From: Victivallales bacterium
Lineage (GTDB): Bacteria; Verrucomicrobiota; Lentisphaeria; Oligosphaerales; Oligosphaeraceae
Assembly: GCA_017963875.1 (NCBI GenBank)
Contig: JAGCTA010000229.1
Location: 1-22,219, forward strand
DNA: 22,219 nt
Direction of reading: 5' to 3'
Shown here: positions 15,397 to 22,219 of the stretch, piece after piece
How the letters are laid out: the number at the start of each line of letters is the position of its first letter
How positions within the stretch are numbered: the stretch's first letter is position 1
The notes under the pieces: model-generated
What the model was told of the DNA's origin: nothing
Databases searched by the model: none
What the model saw: only the letters and a program-made list of their open reading frames with translations
Program-made: the position numbers and the translations under genes

Positions 15397-16422
15397 ATGC
15401 TGATTGAAAAGACATGCGAGGAATTGGCTGCACTGGTTGAAGGAGAACTCATTGGCCTCTGTGGGCATAAATTGAATGGTGTTGCCTCCCTCAAAGAGGC
15501 GATGACAACGGATGTGGCATTTCTGGGAAATGAAAAATACCGTCCTCAGGTTCTTCCCTCAAAGGCAGGCGTGGTGCTTGTGCCAGCGGATTATGAAGAA
15601 GCACCGCCAGAAGGTCGTGCGTGGATACGTTGCGCGGATCCGTCGGGGAGTTTCTCTAAGGTTGTGATGCTTTTCACTCCGCCGCCAGTGAAATACGAGC
15701 CAGGTATTGCGCCGAGCGCGGTTGTGGACGCAACTGCCGACATTGGTGAAGGTGTCCACATTGGCGCAAATGTGACCATTGGTGCACGCGTGAAGATTGG
15801 CACGGGGTCGGTCATCCTTCCAGGCTGCGTGCTTCTGGATGACGTGGTGGTTGGAGAGAACTGCCTACTGTATCCGAATGTCGTCATTCGTGAACGGTGT
15901 CTGTTGGGCAATCGGGTAATTCTTCACCCTGGAGTCGTCATCGGTGGAGACGGATTTGGATATGACTCTGGACCAACGGGGCACACCAAAGTTCCGCAAG
16001 TCGGCATCGTCCAACTGGATGATGATGTCGAGGTCGGGGCGAATTCGACAATTGACCGTGCCCGTTTTGGTCGCACATGGATTCAACGCGGAACGAAAAT
16101 TGACAATTTGGTCCAGATTGCCCACAATGTCGTCGTTGGGCCGTATTGTCTGGTCGTTGCGCAGACTGGCATTTCAGGCAGTACCGTTCTTGGACAAGGC
16201 GTGATACTTGCTGGGCAGGCGGGAGTTGCGGGGCATCTGACCATTGGCGACGGTGCCATAGCGATGGCGCAAAGTGGCATTTCGCGTGATTTGCCGCCGA
16301 AGTCCGTGGTATTTGGTTCGCCAGCGGTTGACCGACGAGAATTCGCGCGCCGCGAGATGTATGTCAAGAAGATCGAAGGCATCATGGCTGAACTTAAGGA
16401 ACTCAAGGCGAAACTCAACTGA
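15397..16422 (+). CDS. lpxD: UDP-3-O-(3-hydroxyacyl)glucosamine N-acyltransferase
   Basis: 341 residues from ATG 15397, which has GGAAGG 6 bases upstream; ATG 15367 adds ten residues with no such site. LpxD adds the second acyl chain in lipid A synthesis in the cytoplasm. The N-terminal domain (1-100) includes the LAALVEGEL and FLGNEKY features of the uridine-binding region. The left-handed beta-helix of hexapeptide repeats begins about residue 105 ([23 protein letters not shown]). The catalytic His is H243 in QIAHNVVVG, and GGDGFGYD (183-190) is diagnostic. A C-terminal helix ([19 protein letters not shown]) completes the trimer. It sits 78 bases after skp; the gap holds two small inverted repeats (around 15321-15342 and 15357-15378) of unclear meaning. 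Confidence 0.95.
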   Translation: MLIEKTCEELAALVEGELIGLCGHKLNGVASLKEAMTTDVAFLGNEKYRPQVLPSKAGVVLVPADYEEAPPEGRAWIRCADPSGSFSKVVMLFTPPPVKYEPGIAPSAVVDATADIGEGVHIGANVTIGARVKIGTGSVILPGCVLLDDVVVGENCLLYPNVVIRERCLLGNRVILHPGVVIGGDGFGYDSGPTGHTKVPQVGIVQLDDDVEVGANSTIDRARFGRTWIQRGTKIDNLVQIAHNVVVGPYCLVVAQTGISGSTVLGQGVILAGQAGVAGHLTIGDGAIAMAQSGISRDLPPKSVVFGSPAVDRREFARREMYVKKIEGIMAELKELKAKLN

Positions 16423-16434
16423 CGATGAGAGCGT

Positions 16435-17016
16435 ATGGCTTCAGATAACATCAATGACAATCGAAGTTGGGCTTCAGCAATAGCCAAGGGGACGTTCCTC
16501 CTCCTGACAGGTGTCCTTTTTGTCGCTGTCGTCTATATTCTTCGCAGCGTTCTTCACGCCATCATTCTTGGCGTGTTGTTTGCGTTGCTTCTCATGCCTT
16601 TGAACGACTATACTCTGAAGCATGTCTGCGCGATGTTTCATGTTGAAAGCCAATCGCTAGTTACGGACAGCGTTACCGAAGGCAAGACAACCAACAAGCG
16701 TGAGGCGCGATGTAAGAGCATTGTGGCCATGTTGTCGGTGACTTTGGTGATTGTGGTCATTCTTGTGCCTTTGGTGATGTTTGGAATCAGCGTCGTGCGT
16801 CAGGGATACAATGTCACAGTGTCGTCGCAACGATGGATTGTCAGGGAACTTCCTGGAAAGATTCAAGAGGCAATTGAAAAATACCATTTACAGGAGCGTC
16901 TTGACAAGTTGACGCAGTTGTATGGTAATTTCAATTCGATGATGTCTGAAAATGAGGTCCCCGAACAGGAGAAGAACACTTCTGGCAAACAGACGGATGC
17001 GGATGAAAAGTGGTGA
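16435..17016 (+). CDS. AI-2E-family transporter, N-terminal part (frame 1)
   Basis: 193 residues with three predicted TM helices (about 18-36, 38-55, 96-120), matching the N-terminal half of AI-2E/PerM-type proteins (PF01594; LHAIILGVLFALLLMPL). It ends at TGA 17014-17016 in a hydrophilic loop, after a Lys/Gln/Asp-rich stretch. The rest of the protein continues in the next ORF in the -1 frame. The stop overlaps a GTG start (GTGA). This is either a natural two-polypeptide arrangement with coupled translation, a -1 frameshift, or an indel in a formerly single gene. The ORF begins 12 bases after lpxD. AI-2E proteins are broad-range membrane transporters or exporters; the substrate is not known. 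Confidence 0.75.
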   Translation: MASDNINDNRSWASAIAKGTFLLLTGVLFVAVVYILRSVLHAIILGVLFALLLMPLNDYTLKHVCAMFHVESQSLVTDSVTEGKTTNKREARCKSIVAMLSVTLVIVVILVPLVMFGISVVRQGYNVTVSSQRWIVRELPGKIQEAIEKYHLQERLDKLTQLYGNFNSMMSENEVPEQEKNTSGKQTDADEKW

Positions 17017-17879
17017 ATGCACCGAATCCCCTTGATAAGGTCGCTGATTCCGTGGAAATTAAAACAGAAACTGTTAAAACGCATACTGTTGGGGAGTCGG
17101 TTGGACATAGGGCAGCGCACGGCGATGGTGCGGAAATCCACCCATATTCAGGGCATGTGAATTTCTCGCGGGATGTCGGGCCGTATGCAGCGAAAGTCGC
17201 AGGGGCGGTGATGGAGTTCCTGCGTGACACACTGGTCAAACTATTGTCCAAACTTGGCGTTCTGCTGTTTAATTTCTGCGTCATGCTGTTTGTGATGTAT
17301 CAATTCTTCTATGATGGGCGTCACATGTTGGCGTATATCAAGAGCATATCTCCATTGAGTGATGATGCGATGAAGCGTGTGGAGACGCGTGTCCGTGAAG
17401 TGTCCCGCGCCGTTGTCTATGGGATATTCGGCACGGCAGTCACGCAGGGGATATGCGCGATGCTTTTCTTCAAACTGGCGGGCATTCCCGTTTTCTGGGG
17501 AGTTGTTTTGGGAATCTGCTCCATAATCCCCGTGGTTGGCACAAGTCTCATCTGGGTACCCGTGGTGGTTTATCTCTTCCTGATTGGCGCATACGGCAAG
17601 GCCGTGTTCATTTTTATTACTTGCGGATGCATTGTCGCGAACTTCGACATGATTCTACGACCGCTTCTTATGAAGCGCAGCGGCGAAACAGGGATGTCCT
17701 ACATGGTTCTATTCCTGTCGATTCTTGGGGGAATTCAGACATTTGGTCTTGTTGGCATTATTTATGGGCCGATGATTACAGGCATTTGCAGCATTTGCCT
17801 GTTGATTTTCAGCACTCAGTTCAAGGCGAAGCGTGAACTTGAGGAAAATAAAGAAACAGAAGGAGAACTTCAAGGATGA
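17013..17879 (+). CDS. AI-2E-family transporter, C-terminal part (frame 3)
   Basis: 288 residues from GTG 17013 (GTGA overlap; GTG 17010 is equally possible). The first 55 residues are hydrophilic (His/Thr/Glu-rich) and probably part of an enlarged extracytoplasmic loop. Then come five or more TM helices (about 78-100, 133-152, 160-180, 181-206, 228-270) and the family's conserved end: DMILRPLLMKR (213-223) and SILGGIQTFGLVGIIYGP (237-254). Joined, the two pieces give about 480 residues, longer than the 340-400 usual for the family, because of the loop insert. The stop codon overlaps the next start (ATGA). Confidence 0.78.
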   Translation: MNAPNPLDKVADSVEIKTETVKTHTVGESVGHRAAHGDGAEIHPYSGHVNFSRDVGPYAAKVAGAVMEFLRDTLVKLLSKLGVLLFNFCVMLFVMYQFFYDGRHMLAYIKSISPLSDDAMKRVETRVREVSRAVVYGIFGTAVTQGICAMLFFKLAGIPVFWGVVLGICSIIPVVGTSLIWVPVVVYLFLIGAYGKAVFIFITCGCIVANFDMILRPLLMKRSGETGMSYMVLFLSILGGIQTFGLVGIIYGPMITGICSICLLIFSTQFKAKRELEENKETEGELQG

Positions 17880-18757
17880 ATTCAGTCCCACTGACGATGT
17901 TGTATGATTTCGAGCATACGGATGACGCCATGCGTCGTTGCGTGATGCTTGAATTCGCAAAGAACGGCTGCCCAAATCTCGTTTTGACCGACACGTTGAT
18001 TGAATATATCATGCGTTCGCACAGAATCGCAAATTTGCTGCATGACGACCTTGCGGCGACGGGGTGCCGTTTCGTTGACGCACATTCGCCATTCGGTCCG
18101 CATATCGATTTGCATGTCGTTGATGAAACGGAACATCGAATGTTAGTGCTTCGTCATAGCCTTGCGATGGAAGTTGCCGCAAGTTTTGGTGTGGATTCAA
18201 TTACCATCCATGTCGGGAACGGCCAGGTCTCGTTGCCAGGTTATACGTTTGAGCAATATCAGTCGGCCGCTATCCGCTCCTTGAAGGAACTGGTGCCCCT
18301 CGCTGAAAAACTGAACATAACCATCTGCATTGAAAATATCTGGACGGATATTACGACGCCTGAGTCGCTACTTCAGATTCTGAAGGCGGTCGATTCGCCA
18401 TACGTCGGCATCTGCTATGATGCGGGTCATGCCAATCTGATGGCGCGCGACCGTGGCTATGAGACGAGCGCACCCATCAGCACATTTGTCGAAAAGCAGG
18501 GCAAGACCATCCCGTATGACGAGCATATTCTAGAGAAGTTGCTGCCGCATGTCGTCAACTGCCACTTGCATGACAACAAGGGACAGACGGATGAACATAC
18601 GCTACCAGGTCGCGGCGACATCGACTGGCCGCATGTCATGGGGCTTCTCAAGCAGGCCCCACGACTGAAATGCATCCAGTCCGAGGTCATTCCAGTCCGT
18701 CAAAACATTGCCATTTGCGAATTGTGCGCCAAGTTCAAGGAATTGATGGCGATGTGA
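17876..18757 (+). CDS. Sugar phosphate isomerase/epimerase (TIM barrel)
   Basis: 293 residues, starting by a 4-base ATGA overlap with the transporter, so translation is probably coupled. AP_endonuc_2-type metal and active-site residues: H70 (DAHSPFG), H112 (TIHVGNG), E153 (IENIW), D182 and H185 (YDAGHAN), H230/H232 (CHLHDN), R246/D248 (GRGDIDW) and E270 (QSEVI). The His-rich pattern resembles sugar-isomerase and endonuclease-IV-like members; the product reaction is not assignable. It is the third TIM-barrel isomerase in the window. Its place at the end of an envelope operon is odd, and a link to lipid A sugar supply is only speculation. Confidence 0.9.
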   Translation: MNSVPLTMLYDFEHTDDAMRRCVMLEFAKNGCPNLVLTDTLIEYIMRSHRIANLLHDDLAATGCRFVDAHSPFGPHIDLHVVDETEHRMLVLRHSLAMEVAASFGVDSITIHVGNGQVSLPGYTFEQYQSAAIRSLKELVPLAEKLNITICIENIWTDITTPESLLQILKAVDSPYVGICYDAGHANLMARDRGYETSAPISTFVEKQGKTIPYDEHILEKLLPHVVNCHLHDNKGQTDEHTLPGRGDIDWPHVMGLLKQAPRLKCIQSEVIPVRQNIAICELCAKFKELMAM

Positions 18758-18784
18758 TGCCATTTCTTTCTTGTTGTTTTTCTG

Positions 18785-18813
18785 GAGTGCACTATCATGG
18801 TGCACTCTTTTTT
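18785..18813 (+). terminator. Strong intrinsic terminator after the STAS-isomerase operon
   Basis: An 8-bp perfect stem, GAGTGCAC (18785-18792) with GTGCACTC (18800-18807), has a 7-base loop (TATCATG) and is followed by six T (18808-18813). It lies about 30 bases after the isomerase stop codon and closes the operon begun at 14146. Confidence 0.92.
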
Positions 18814-18904
18814 GTGCAATCATGAGGACAAAGCAGATAGCATTCAGATTCTTTCAGCGTGTTTTGAGGGAATGGCATATTTCTTGCTTACGTTGTTTAA
18901 AAAA

Positions 18905-18920
18905 GTGTCACCTGTTACAC
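18905..18920. promoter_or_regulatory. Imperfect inverted repeat upstream of the pseudopilin gene
   Basis: GTGTCAC (18905-18911) and GTTACAC (18914-18920) form a 7+7 dyad with one mismatch and a 2-base centre, about 25 bases before the ATG. It could be an operator. No promoter boxes are clear enough to call. Confidence 0.2.
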
Positions 18921-18944
18921 ACATAATCCCTCATAAAGAAATCA

Positions 18945-19733
18945 ATGAGAAAATCCCAGACATTTACGTTGATTGAGTTGCTGGTTGTGATTGCCATCAT
19001 CGCCATATTGGCGGCGATGTTGCTGCCTGCATTGGCGAAGGCAAGGGAGAAGGCCAAGTCCATCAGTTGCACATCGCTAATGAAGCAATATGCGACCGCG
19101 ACGGTGCTTTATGCAGACGCATATCATGATTTTTTCCCAGATATCCGATCCTACCTGAAGCCAGAATCTGGTTTCACGGGAATGCTGGATGGCGGCGGAA
19201 ACACGCCGCTGAGTGAGAAACTGACACGATGCCCAGGCGATGGCTCGACACAGGGGCTGGGAAGACTCGGCATCTGCACGCAGGGCGGCCTGACCGTCAA
19301 GGTCTCTATCGGCGGAACGGTCAACCTGACGGATTCAGGCAGCACCATTACTGGCGGAACAAGTTCCTTCTGGCAAAATCGAAATGCACAGGTCAACCAA
19401 TGCCCCTCCAAAAGGGCACAATGGACGGATTACCAGAACCAGAGTGGAGACACCATTGACGGTGCTGCCATCAGTACCAGCAAGGCTTGCAATAAGGATT
19501 GGAATCTCCAGAACACGCTCAAGGAGTTCGCTTTCCGCCATGGAAACAGAGTCAATGCCGCTTACGCGGATGGCCATGTCGGATATGTGAAAATCTGCTA
19601 TGAGACAAAGAACGCGGGGCATGACCTTGCGGACGGTGTCCAGTGGTATTTCCCTGGGAATACGGCCTATCCCTTCGGCCCACGCCAGGGAAATGCGCCA
19701 TACGCCGATAATTTCGGCCTAAAATATGAATGA
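18945..19733 (+). CDS. Pseudopilin-like protein with H-X9-DG motif
   Basis: 262 residues. The N-terminus is a type II secretion/type IV pilin-like leader: [24 protein letters not shown] (residues 7-30), with cleavage before F7 and the Glu at mature position +5. A conserved [14 protein letters not shown] follows. The C-terminal [12 protein letters not shown] (199-210) is the H-X9-DG motif of a large pseudopilin group in Lentisphaerota and Planctomycetota. Several cysteines may form disulfides. It would be cleaved by a prepilin peptidase (not in the window) and inserted in the inner membrane. Length is within the family's usual range. The upstream gap (18814-18944) holds no gene; it carries an imperfect inverted repeat, GTGTCAC/GTTACAC, at 18905-18920. 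Confidence 0.93.
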   Translation: MRKSQTFTLIELLVVIAIIAILAAMLLPALAKAREKAKSISCTSLMKQYATATVLYADAYHDFFPDIRSYLKPESGFTGMLDGGGNTPLSEKLTRCPGDGSTQGLGRLGICTQGGLTVKVSIGGTVNLTDSGSTITGGTSSFWQNRNAQVNQCPSKRAQWTDYQNQSGDTIDGAAISTSKACNKDWNLQNTLKEFAFRHGNRVNAAYADGHVGYVKICYETKNAGHDLADGVQWYFPGNTAYPFGPRQGNAPYADNFGLKYE

Positions 19734-19798
19734 GAATAGCGCCAGTGCCATCGCTGAAATGCGGCAGTCTAGAATCCGCTAATGAATAAAAGGTAAAA

Positions 19799-20518
19799 AT
19801 GAATCACGTCATCGTCAAGAATCTGAAGAAAGTCTTTTCGACCAAAGGATGCAGTGTGGTCAATGCGGTGAACGGTGTTGACTTGGAGATACCGCACGGC
19901 CAATTCCTGTCCATCATGGGGCCGAGCGGTTCGGGCAAGACGACGCTGTTGCATTTGATGGCGGGGCTTTCCAAGCCGACAGAGGGCGAGGTCATCATTG
20001 ATGGAACTTCCTTGGAATCTTTGAACGACCGCCAATTGACGCTGTTTCGTCGTCGAAACATCGGAATTATCTTCCAGTCGTTCAACCTGATACCGACACT
20101 GACTGCAGAGGAGAATGTGATGCTTCCCGTGCTTGCAGGGTATCATGATGTCGAGAAGGCGAAACTTCATGAGGCTGTGGACAAACTGCTGGAGCGTCTT
20201 CAACTGACGGAGCGCCGAGGACATTATCCAGACACACTGTCAGGCGGCGAACAGCAGCGAGTCGCAATCGCGCGTGCGTTGTTGCTGGATTTTGCGACGG
20301 AACAGCAAGGGGGGCTGTTGCTTGCGGACGAACCGACGGGCAATCTGGATTCAGCCAACGGCGAGACGCTTTGCAGGCTTTTGAAGGACCTTTGTCGCGA
20401 ATCTGGGCAGACGATGGTCGTCGTGACCCACGAGCCGTCCGTCGCAAAATGGTCGGATCGCGTGGTTACGCTCATGGATGGCAAGATAGTCAGGGATTGC
20501 ACGCCGAATGAACTTTAA
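19799..20518 (+). CDS. ABC transporter ATP-binding protein, LolD/MacB type
   Basis: 239 residues. All nucleotide-binding motifs are intact: Walker A GPSGSGKT (41-48), Q-loop Q93, signature LSGGEQQ (147-153), Walker B LLLADE (173-178) with DEPTGNLD, and switch H211 (VTHEP). The AEENVMLP phrase and short length fit the LolD/MacB/FtsE family of exporters that pair with FtsX-like permeases. A short acidic/Gln/Gly insertion (FATEQQGG, about 165-172) before Walker B is atypical. It starts 65 bases after the pseudopilin stop and 29 bases before its probable partner permease. It powers export of a peptide, lipoprotein or other envelope substrate; the cargo is not known. Confidence 0.95.
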   Translation: MNHVIVKNLKKVFSTKGCSVVNAVNGVDLEIPHGQFLSIMGPSGSGKTTLLHLMAGLSKPTEGEVIIDGTSLESLNDRQLTLFRRRNIGIIFQSFNLIPTLTAEENVMLPVLAGYHDVEKAKLHEAVDKLLERLQLTERRGHYPDTLSGGEQQRVAIARALLLDFATEQQGGLLLADEPTGNLDSANGETLCRLLKDLCRESGQTMVVVTHEPSVAKWSDRVVTLMDGKIVRDCTPNEL

Positions 20519-20547
20519 GGCAATTGTCAGAACAGGTGATATGCACT

Positions 20548-22219
20548 ATGTCTTTTCTGCTTAAACTCGTCTGGCGCGATTTCATCCGCCATCGTTCAAT
20601 GCTGAGTTTTGCGTTGCTTGCAATCATGGCGACGTGTTGCCTGATTGTGTGGTTTGTCGCAAGCATTGATGTTTCCACTTTTGCACCAGACAATGGCACG
20701 AAAAGTTATTTGGGCGATTATTCGCTCGCGTTATGCTCGGAAAGGGGACTTCCAGATGAAATTGCGGATGCCGTCTTGAAAAACGAGCAGGTTACCAAAG
20801 TGACATTTGCGAGCCAGAGACGCGCCAAGATCCTTTTGGAAGGGTACGATAAGGCGCTGAAGCCTTCGGGCATGGGCGACAGGCGCAGCCCGATGTTGCT
20901 GGCCTTTGGTGATGATACATCTCCTTTTGAACTTGAGGATGGCCGCTGGCCGCAGAACGACGGCGAATGCGTCGTAGGAACCGCCGCAGAACAAATGATT
21001 GTCGCGGTTCCTGGGGAGAAGGCGACACGAAAAGTGCATGTCGGCGATATGTTGAAGGTGACGACGGATGCGGGGACATCCCAACTTGAGGTCGTCGGGC
21101 TTGTCAAGCAGACGCTTAAATCCGACATACGAGGGCGTAACGACGGCATGTTCAGTTTTGGCTTTGGCATCGGCATCGGTGGAAAGGCGATGGGCGATGC
21201 GCCTGCCGCGCCACAGATGAACACCGCACCACAGCAACAGAATGGCATCAGCCGTCCAGAAATGCTTAGTAGTCCGCGTGGCGGGATGGCAGGCGGTCGT
21301 GCTGGAATGCCAGACGTCCCGCGTGGTGGGATGGCAGGCGGTCGTGGTGGAATGCTTGGAGGACCGCGTGGACGCATGGGAGGCGGGATGTTTGGCGAGG
21401 CACCTGTTTCGCCGACATCGGCGTCCGTTTATGTGACAAGAGACGCACTGAAGAAACTCTATGGCTCTGAACAGAGGCCGAACATCGTATTTGTTCAACT
21501 TGCAAAGGAAGGCGGCGAGGACGCGTTCTGCAAGGAACTTGAACGCTGGCTTGGTCAGCCGTTGGCAATGACAGGGGTGACGGTTGTCGATACAAGGAAA
21601 AAGGAATCATCTGATCCGTCGCAGAATCTGTCACAGGAGAAACTCATTGGTCAGGCATGGTCCACCATTGGTGTTGTCATCATCGCTTCCGTGTTCATTA
21701 TCTTTACGACATTGAGCATGGGCGTTTCGGAGAAGATACGGTATCTTGCGATGCTGCGCACCGTAGGGTTCACAAAACTGCAAGTCGCGTTGTATATTCT
21801 TCTGGAGGGGATGGTGCTAGGGCTGTTCGGTTGGCTTGGGGGGATGTTTGCGGGATGGCTGCTGCTGACGCTTCTTGCCTTTCTCCAGACAGATGTCCTG
21901 CCGCTCGTCACGCTGTCATTGTCTAGCATCGTCTTTGCATTCTGTTGTTCGCTGTTTGGGGCGGTGCTTGCATCGTTGATTCCCGCCTGGCGTGCGACGC
22001 GTGTCTCGGCGACGGAATCGATGGCACGGAATCTCCATGCGCTGAGTTCAAAACAATTGTTCTTTGCTGGGCTGGCAGGCATCGTGCTTCTTGTATTGAT
22101 TCCTGTCATCGTGTTTCTCCCGCCGATGGAGAACAAGATGCGTCTCGCGTTTTTCACGACCATCGGGACGCTGTTCATTGGCGTCGGTTTCCTCCTGTTC
22201 ATCCCCTGGACGATTGCCG
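20548..22219 (+). CDS. ABC transporter permease, FtsX/MacB-like, with Gly/Met/Arg-rich repeat (cut by right edge)
   Basis: 557 residues visible from ATG 20548, which has AGGTGAT about 9 bases upstream. TM1 is residues 18-40. The large extracytoplasmic domain (about 41-370) includes a MacB-PCD-like core (EDGRWP, VVGTAAEQ, VGDMLKV, LEVVGLV). Residues 243-287 contain three 15-residue units (see the repeat entry). From about residue 372 the FtsX domain begins: a helix with STIGVVIIASVFIIFTTLSM, then the conserved VSEKIRYLAMLRTVGFTK segment, and two more helices with SLIPAWRATRVSATESM, the typical FtsX terminal motif, then a further TM helix pair. The last helices may belong to a second FtsX unit. 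The C-terminus is missing. Confidence 0.93.
   Translation, partial: MSFLLKLVWRDFIRHRSMLSFALLAIMATCCLIVWFVASIDVSTFAPDNGTKSYLGDYSLALCSERGLPDEIADAVLKNEQVTKVTFASQRRAKILLEGYDKALKPSGMGDRRSPMLLAFGDDTSPFELEDGRWPQNDGECVVGTAAEQMIVAVPGEKATRKVHVGDMLKVTTDAGTSQLEVVGLVKQTLKSDIRGRNDGMFSFGFGIGIGGKAMGDAPAAPQMNTAPQQQNGISRPEMLSSPRGGMAGGRAGMPDVPRGGMAGGRGGMLGGPRGRMGGGMFGEAPVSPTSASVYVTRDALKKLYGSEQRPNIVFVQLAKEGGEDAFCKELERWLGQPLAMTGVTVVDTRKKESSDPSQNLSQEKLIGQAWSTIGVVIIASVFIIFTTLSMGVSEKIRYLAMLRTVGFTKLQVALYILLEGMVLGLFGWLGGMFAGWLLLTLLAFLQTDVLPLVTLSLSSIVFAFCCSLFGAVLASLIPAWRATRVSATESMARNLHALSSKQLFFAGLAGIVLLVLIPVIVFLPPMENKMRLAFFTTIGTLFIGVGFLLFIPWTIA
21274..21408 (+). repeat. Three 45-bp direct repeats encoding 15-residue Gly/Met/Arg-rich units
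   Basis: Units start at 21274, 21319 and 21364, each beginning CCGCGTGG and each encoding PRGxM then a Gly-rich run: PRGGMAGGRAGMPDV, PRGGMAGGRGGMLGG and PRGRMGGGMFGEAPV. The first two units share a nearly identical first 36 bases; the third is more diverged. The repeat lies in the extracytoplasmic domain of the permease and keeps the frame open. Confidence 0.9.

Noticed and set aside
20731..21498. 255- and 219-residue minus-strand ORFs rich in Pro/Arg and Ser
   Set aside because: They are antisense to the permease; the Pro-rich repeat (PPRPPAIPPRG) is the mirror of the Gly/Arg/Met repeat.
1..22219. tRNA, rRNA, CRISPR arrays, transposases or integrases
   Set aside because: Nothing with the expected cloverleaf, repeat-spacer or recombinase pattern was seen on either strand; small RNAs without strong features cannot be excluded.

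Overview
The window reads like a contig from a Gram-negative (diderm), probably anaerobic, polysaccharide-degrading bacterium of the Lentisphaerota/Kiritimatiellota/Verrucomicrobiota group, perhaps from an animal gut. The main clues are a pseudopilin with an FTLIE N-terminus and an H-X9-DG motif (expanded in Lentisphaerota and Planctomycetota), Skp and LpxD (outer membrane and lipid A), an oxygen-sensitive glycyl-radical enzyme activase, an iron-only-hydrogenase-system regulator homologue, and several carbohydrate-active proteins. The taxonomic call is inference from gene content; no rRNA gene or other phylogenetic marker is present.

Layout. (1) 1-1216, minus: a secreted protein with a CBM-like N-terminus, cut by the window edge. 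It diverges from a plus-strand cluster (1341-4278) of a secreted glycoside-hydrolase-like protein with a C-terminal carbohydrate-binding-like domain, a TM1266-type regulator and a cytoplasmic BNR/sialidase-like protein. (2) 4269-6119: a short winged-helix-like fragment and a large AAA-ATPase/PD-(D/E)XK protein, which looks like an accessory insertion. (3) 6283-9407: a three-gene operon of a TIM-barrel sugar isomerase/epimerase, a glycyl-radical enzyme activase with no glycyl-radical enzyme nearby, and a GH28 polygalacturonase-like protein. It ends at a bidirectional terminator. (4) 13891-9491, minus: ornithine carbamoyltransferase, aspartate carbamoyltransferase, a VWA protein apparently fused to a lipoprotein/TPR-like tail (BatB/BatC-like), and a second TIM-barrel isomerase. 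(5) 14146-18757, plus: STAS protein, Skp/OmpH, LpxD, an AI-2E-family transporter split into two frames, and a third TIM-barrel isomerase, closed by a strong intrinsic terminator. (6) 18945-22219, plus: a pseudopilin, an ABC ATPase and a FtsX/MacB-type permease cut by the right edge, with a 15-residue Gly/Met/Arg-rich repeat.

The sequence suggests a carbohydrate-catabolic left half (binding/hydrolysis, then isomerases and an anaerobic radical step) and a housekeeping right half (carbamoyl-phosphate enzymes, lipid A and outer-membrane chaperone, envelope transport). No stretch over 300 bases lacks a gene; the longest gap is the 254-base divergent promoter region at 13892-14145. I found no tRNA, rRNA, CRISPR array or transposase. 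The most unusual points are the orphan activase beside a GH28 gene, the GTGA-overlapping split of the AI-2E transporter, the VWA/lipobox fusion, and the hydrogenase-type regulator embedded in a glycan cluster. I did not find a clearly new defence or mobile system.
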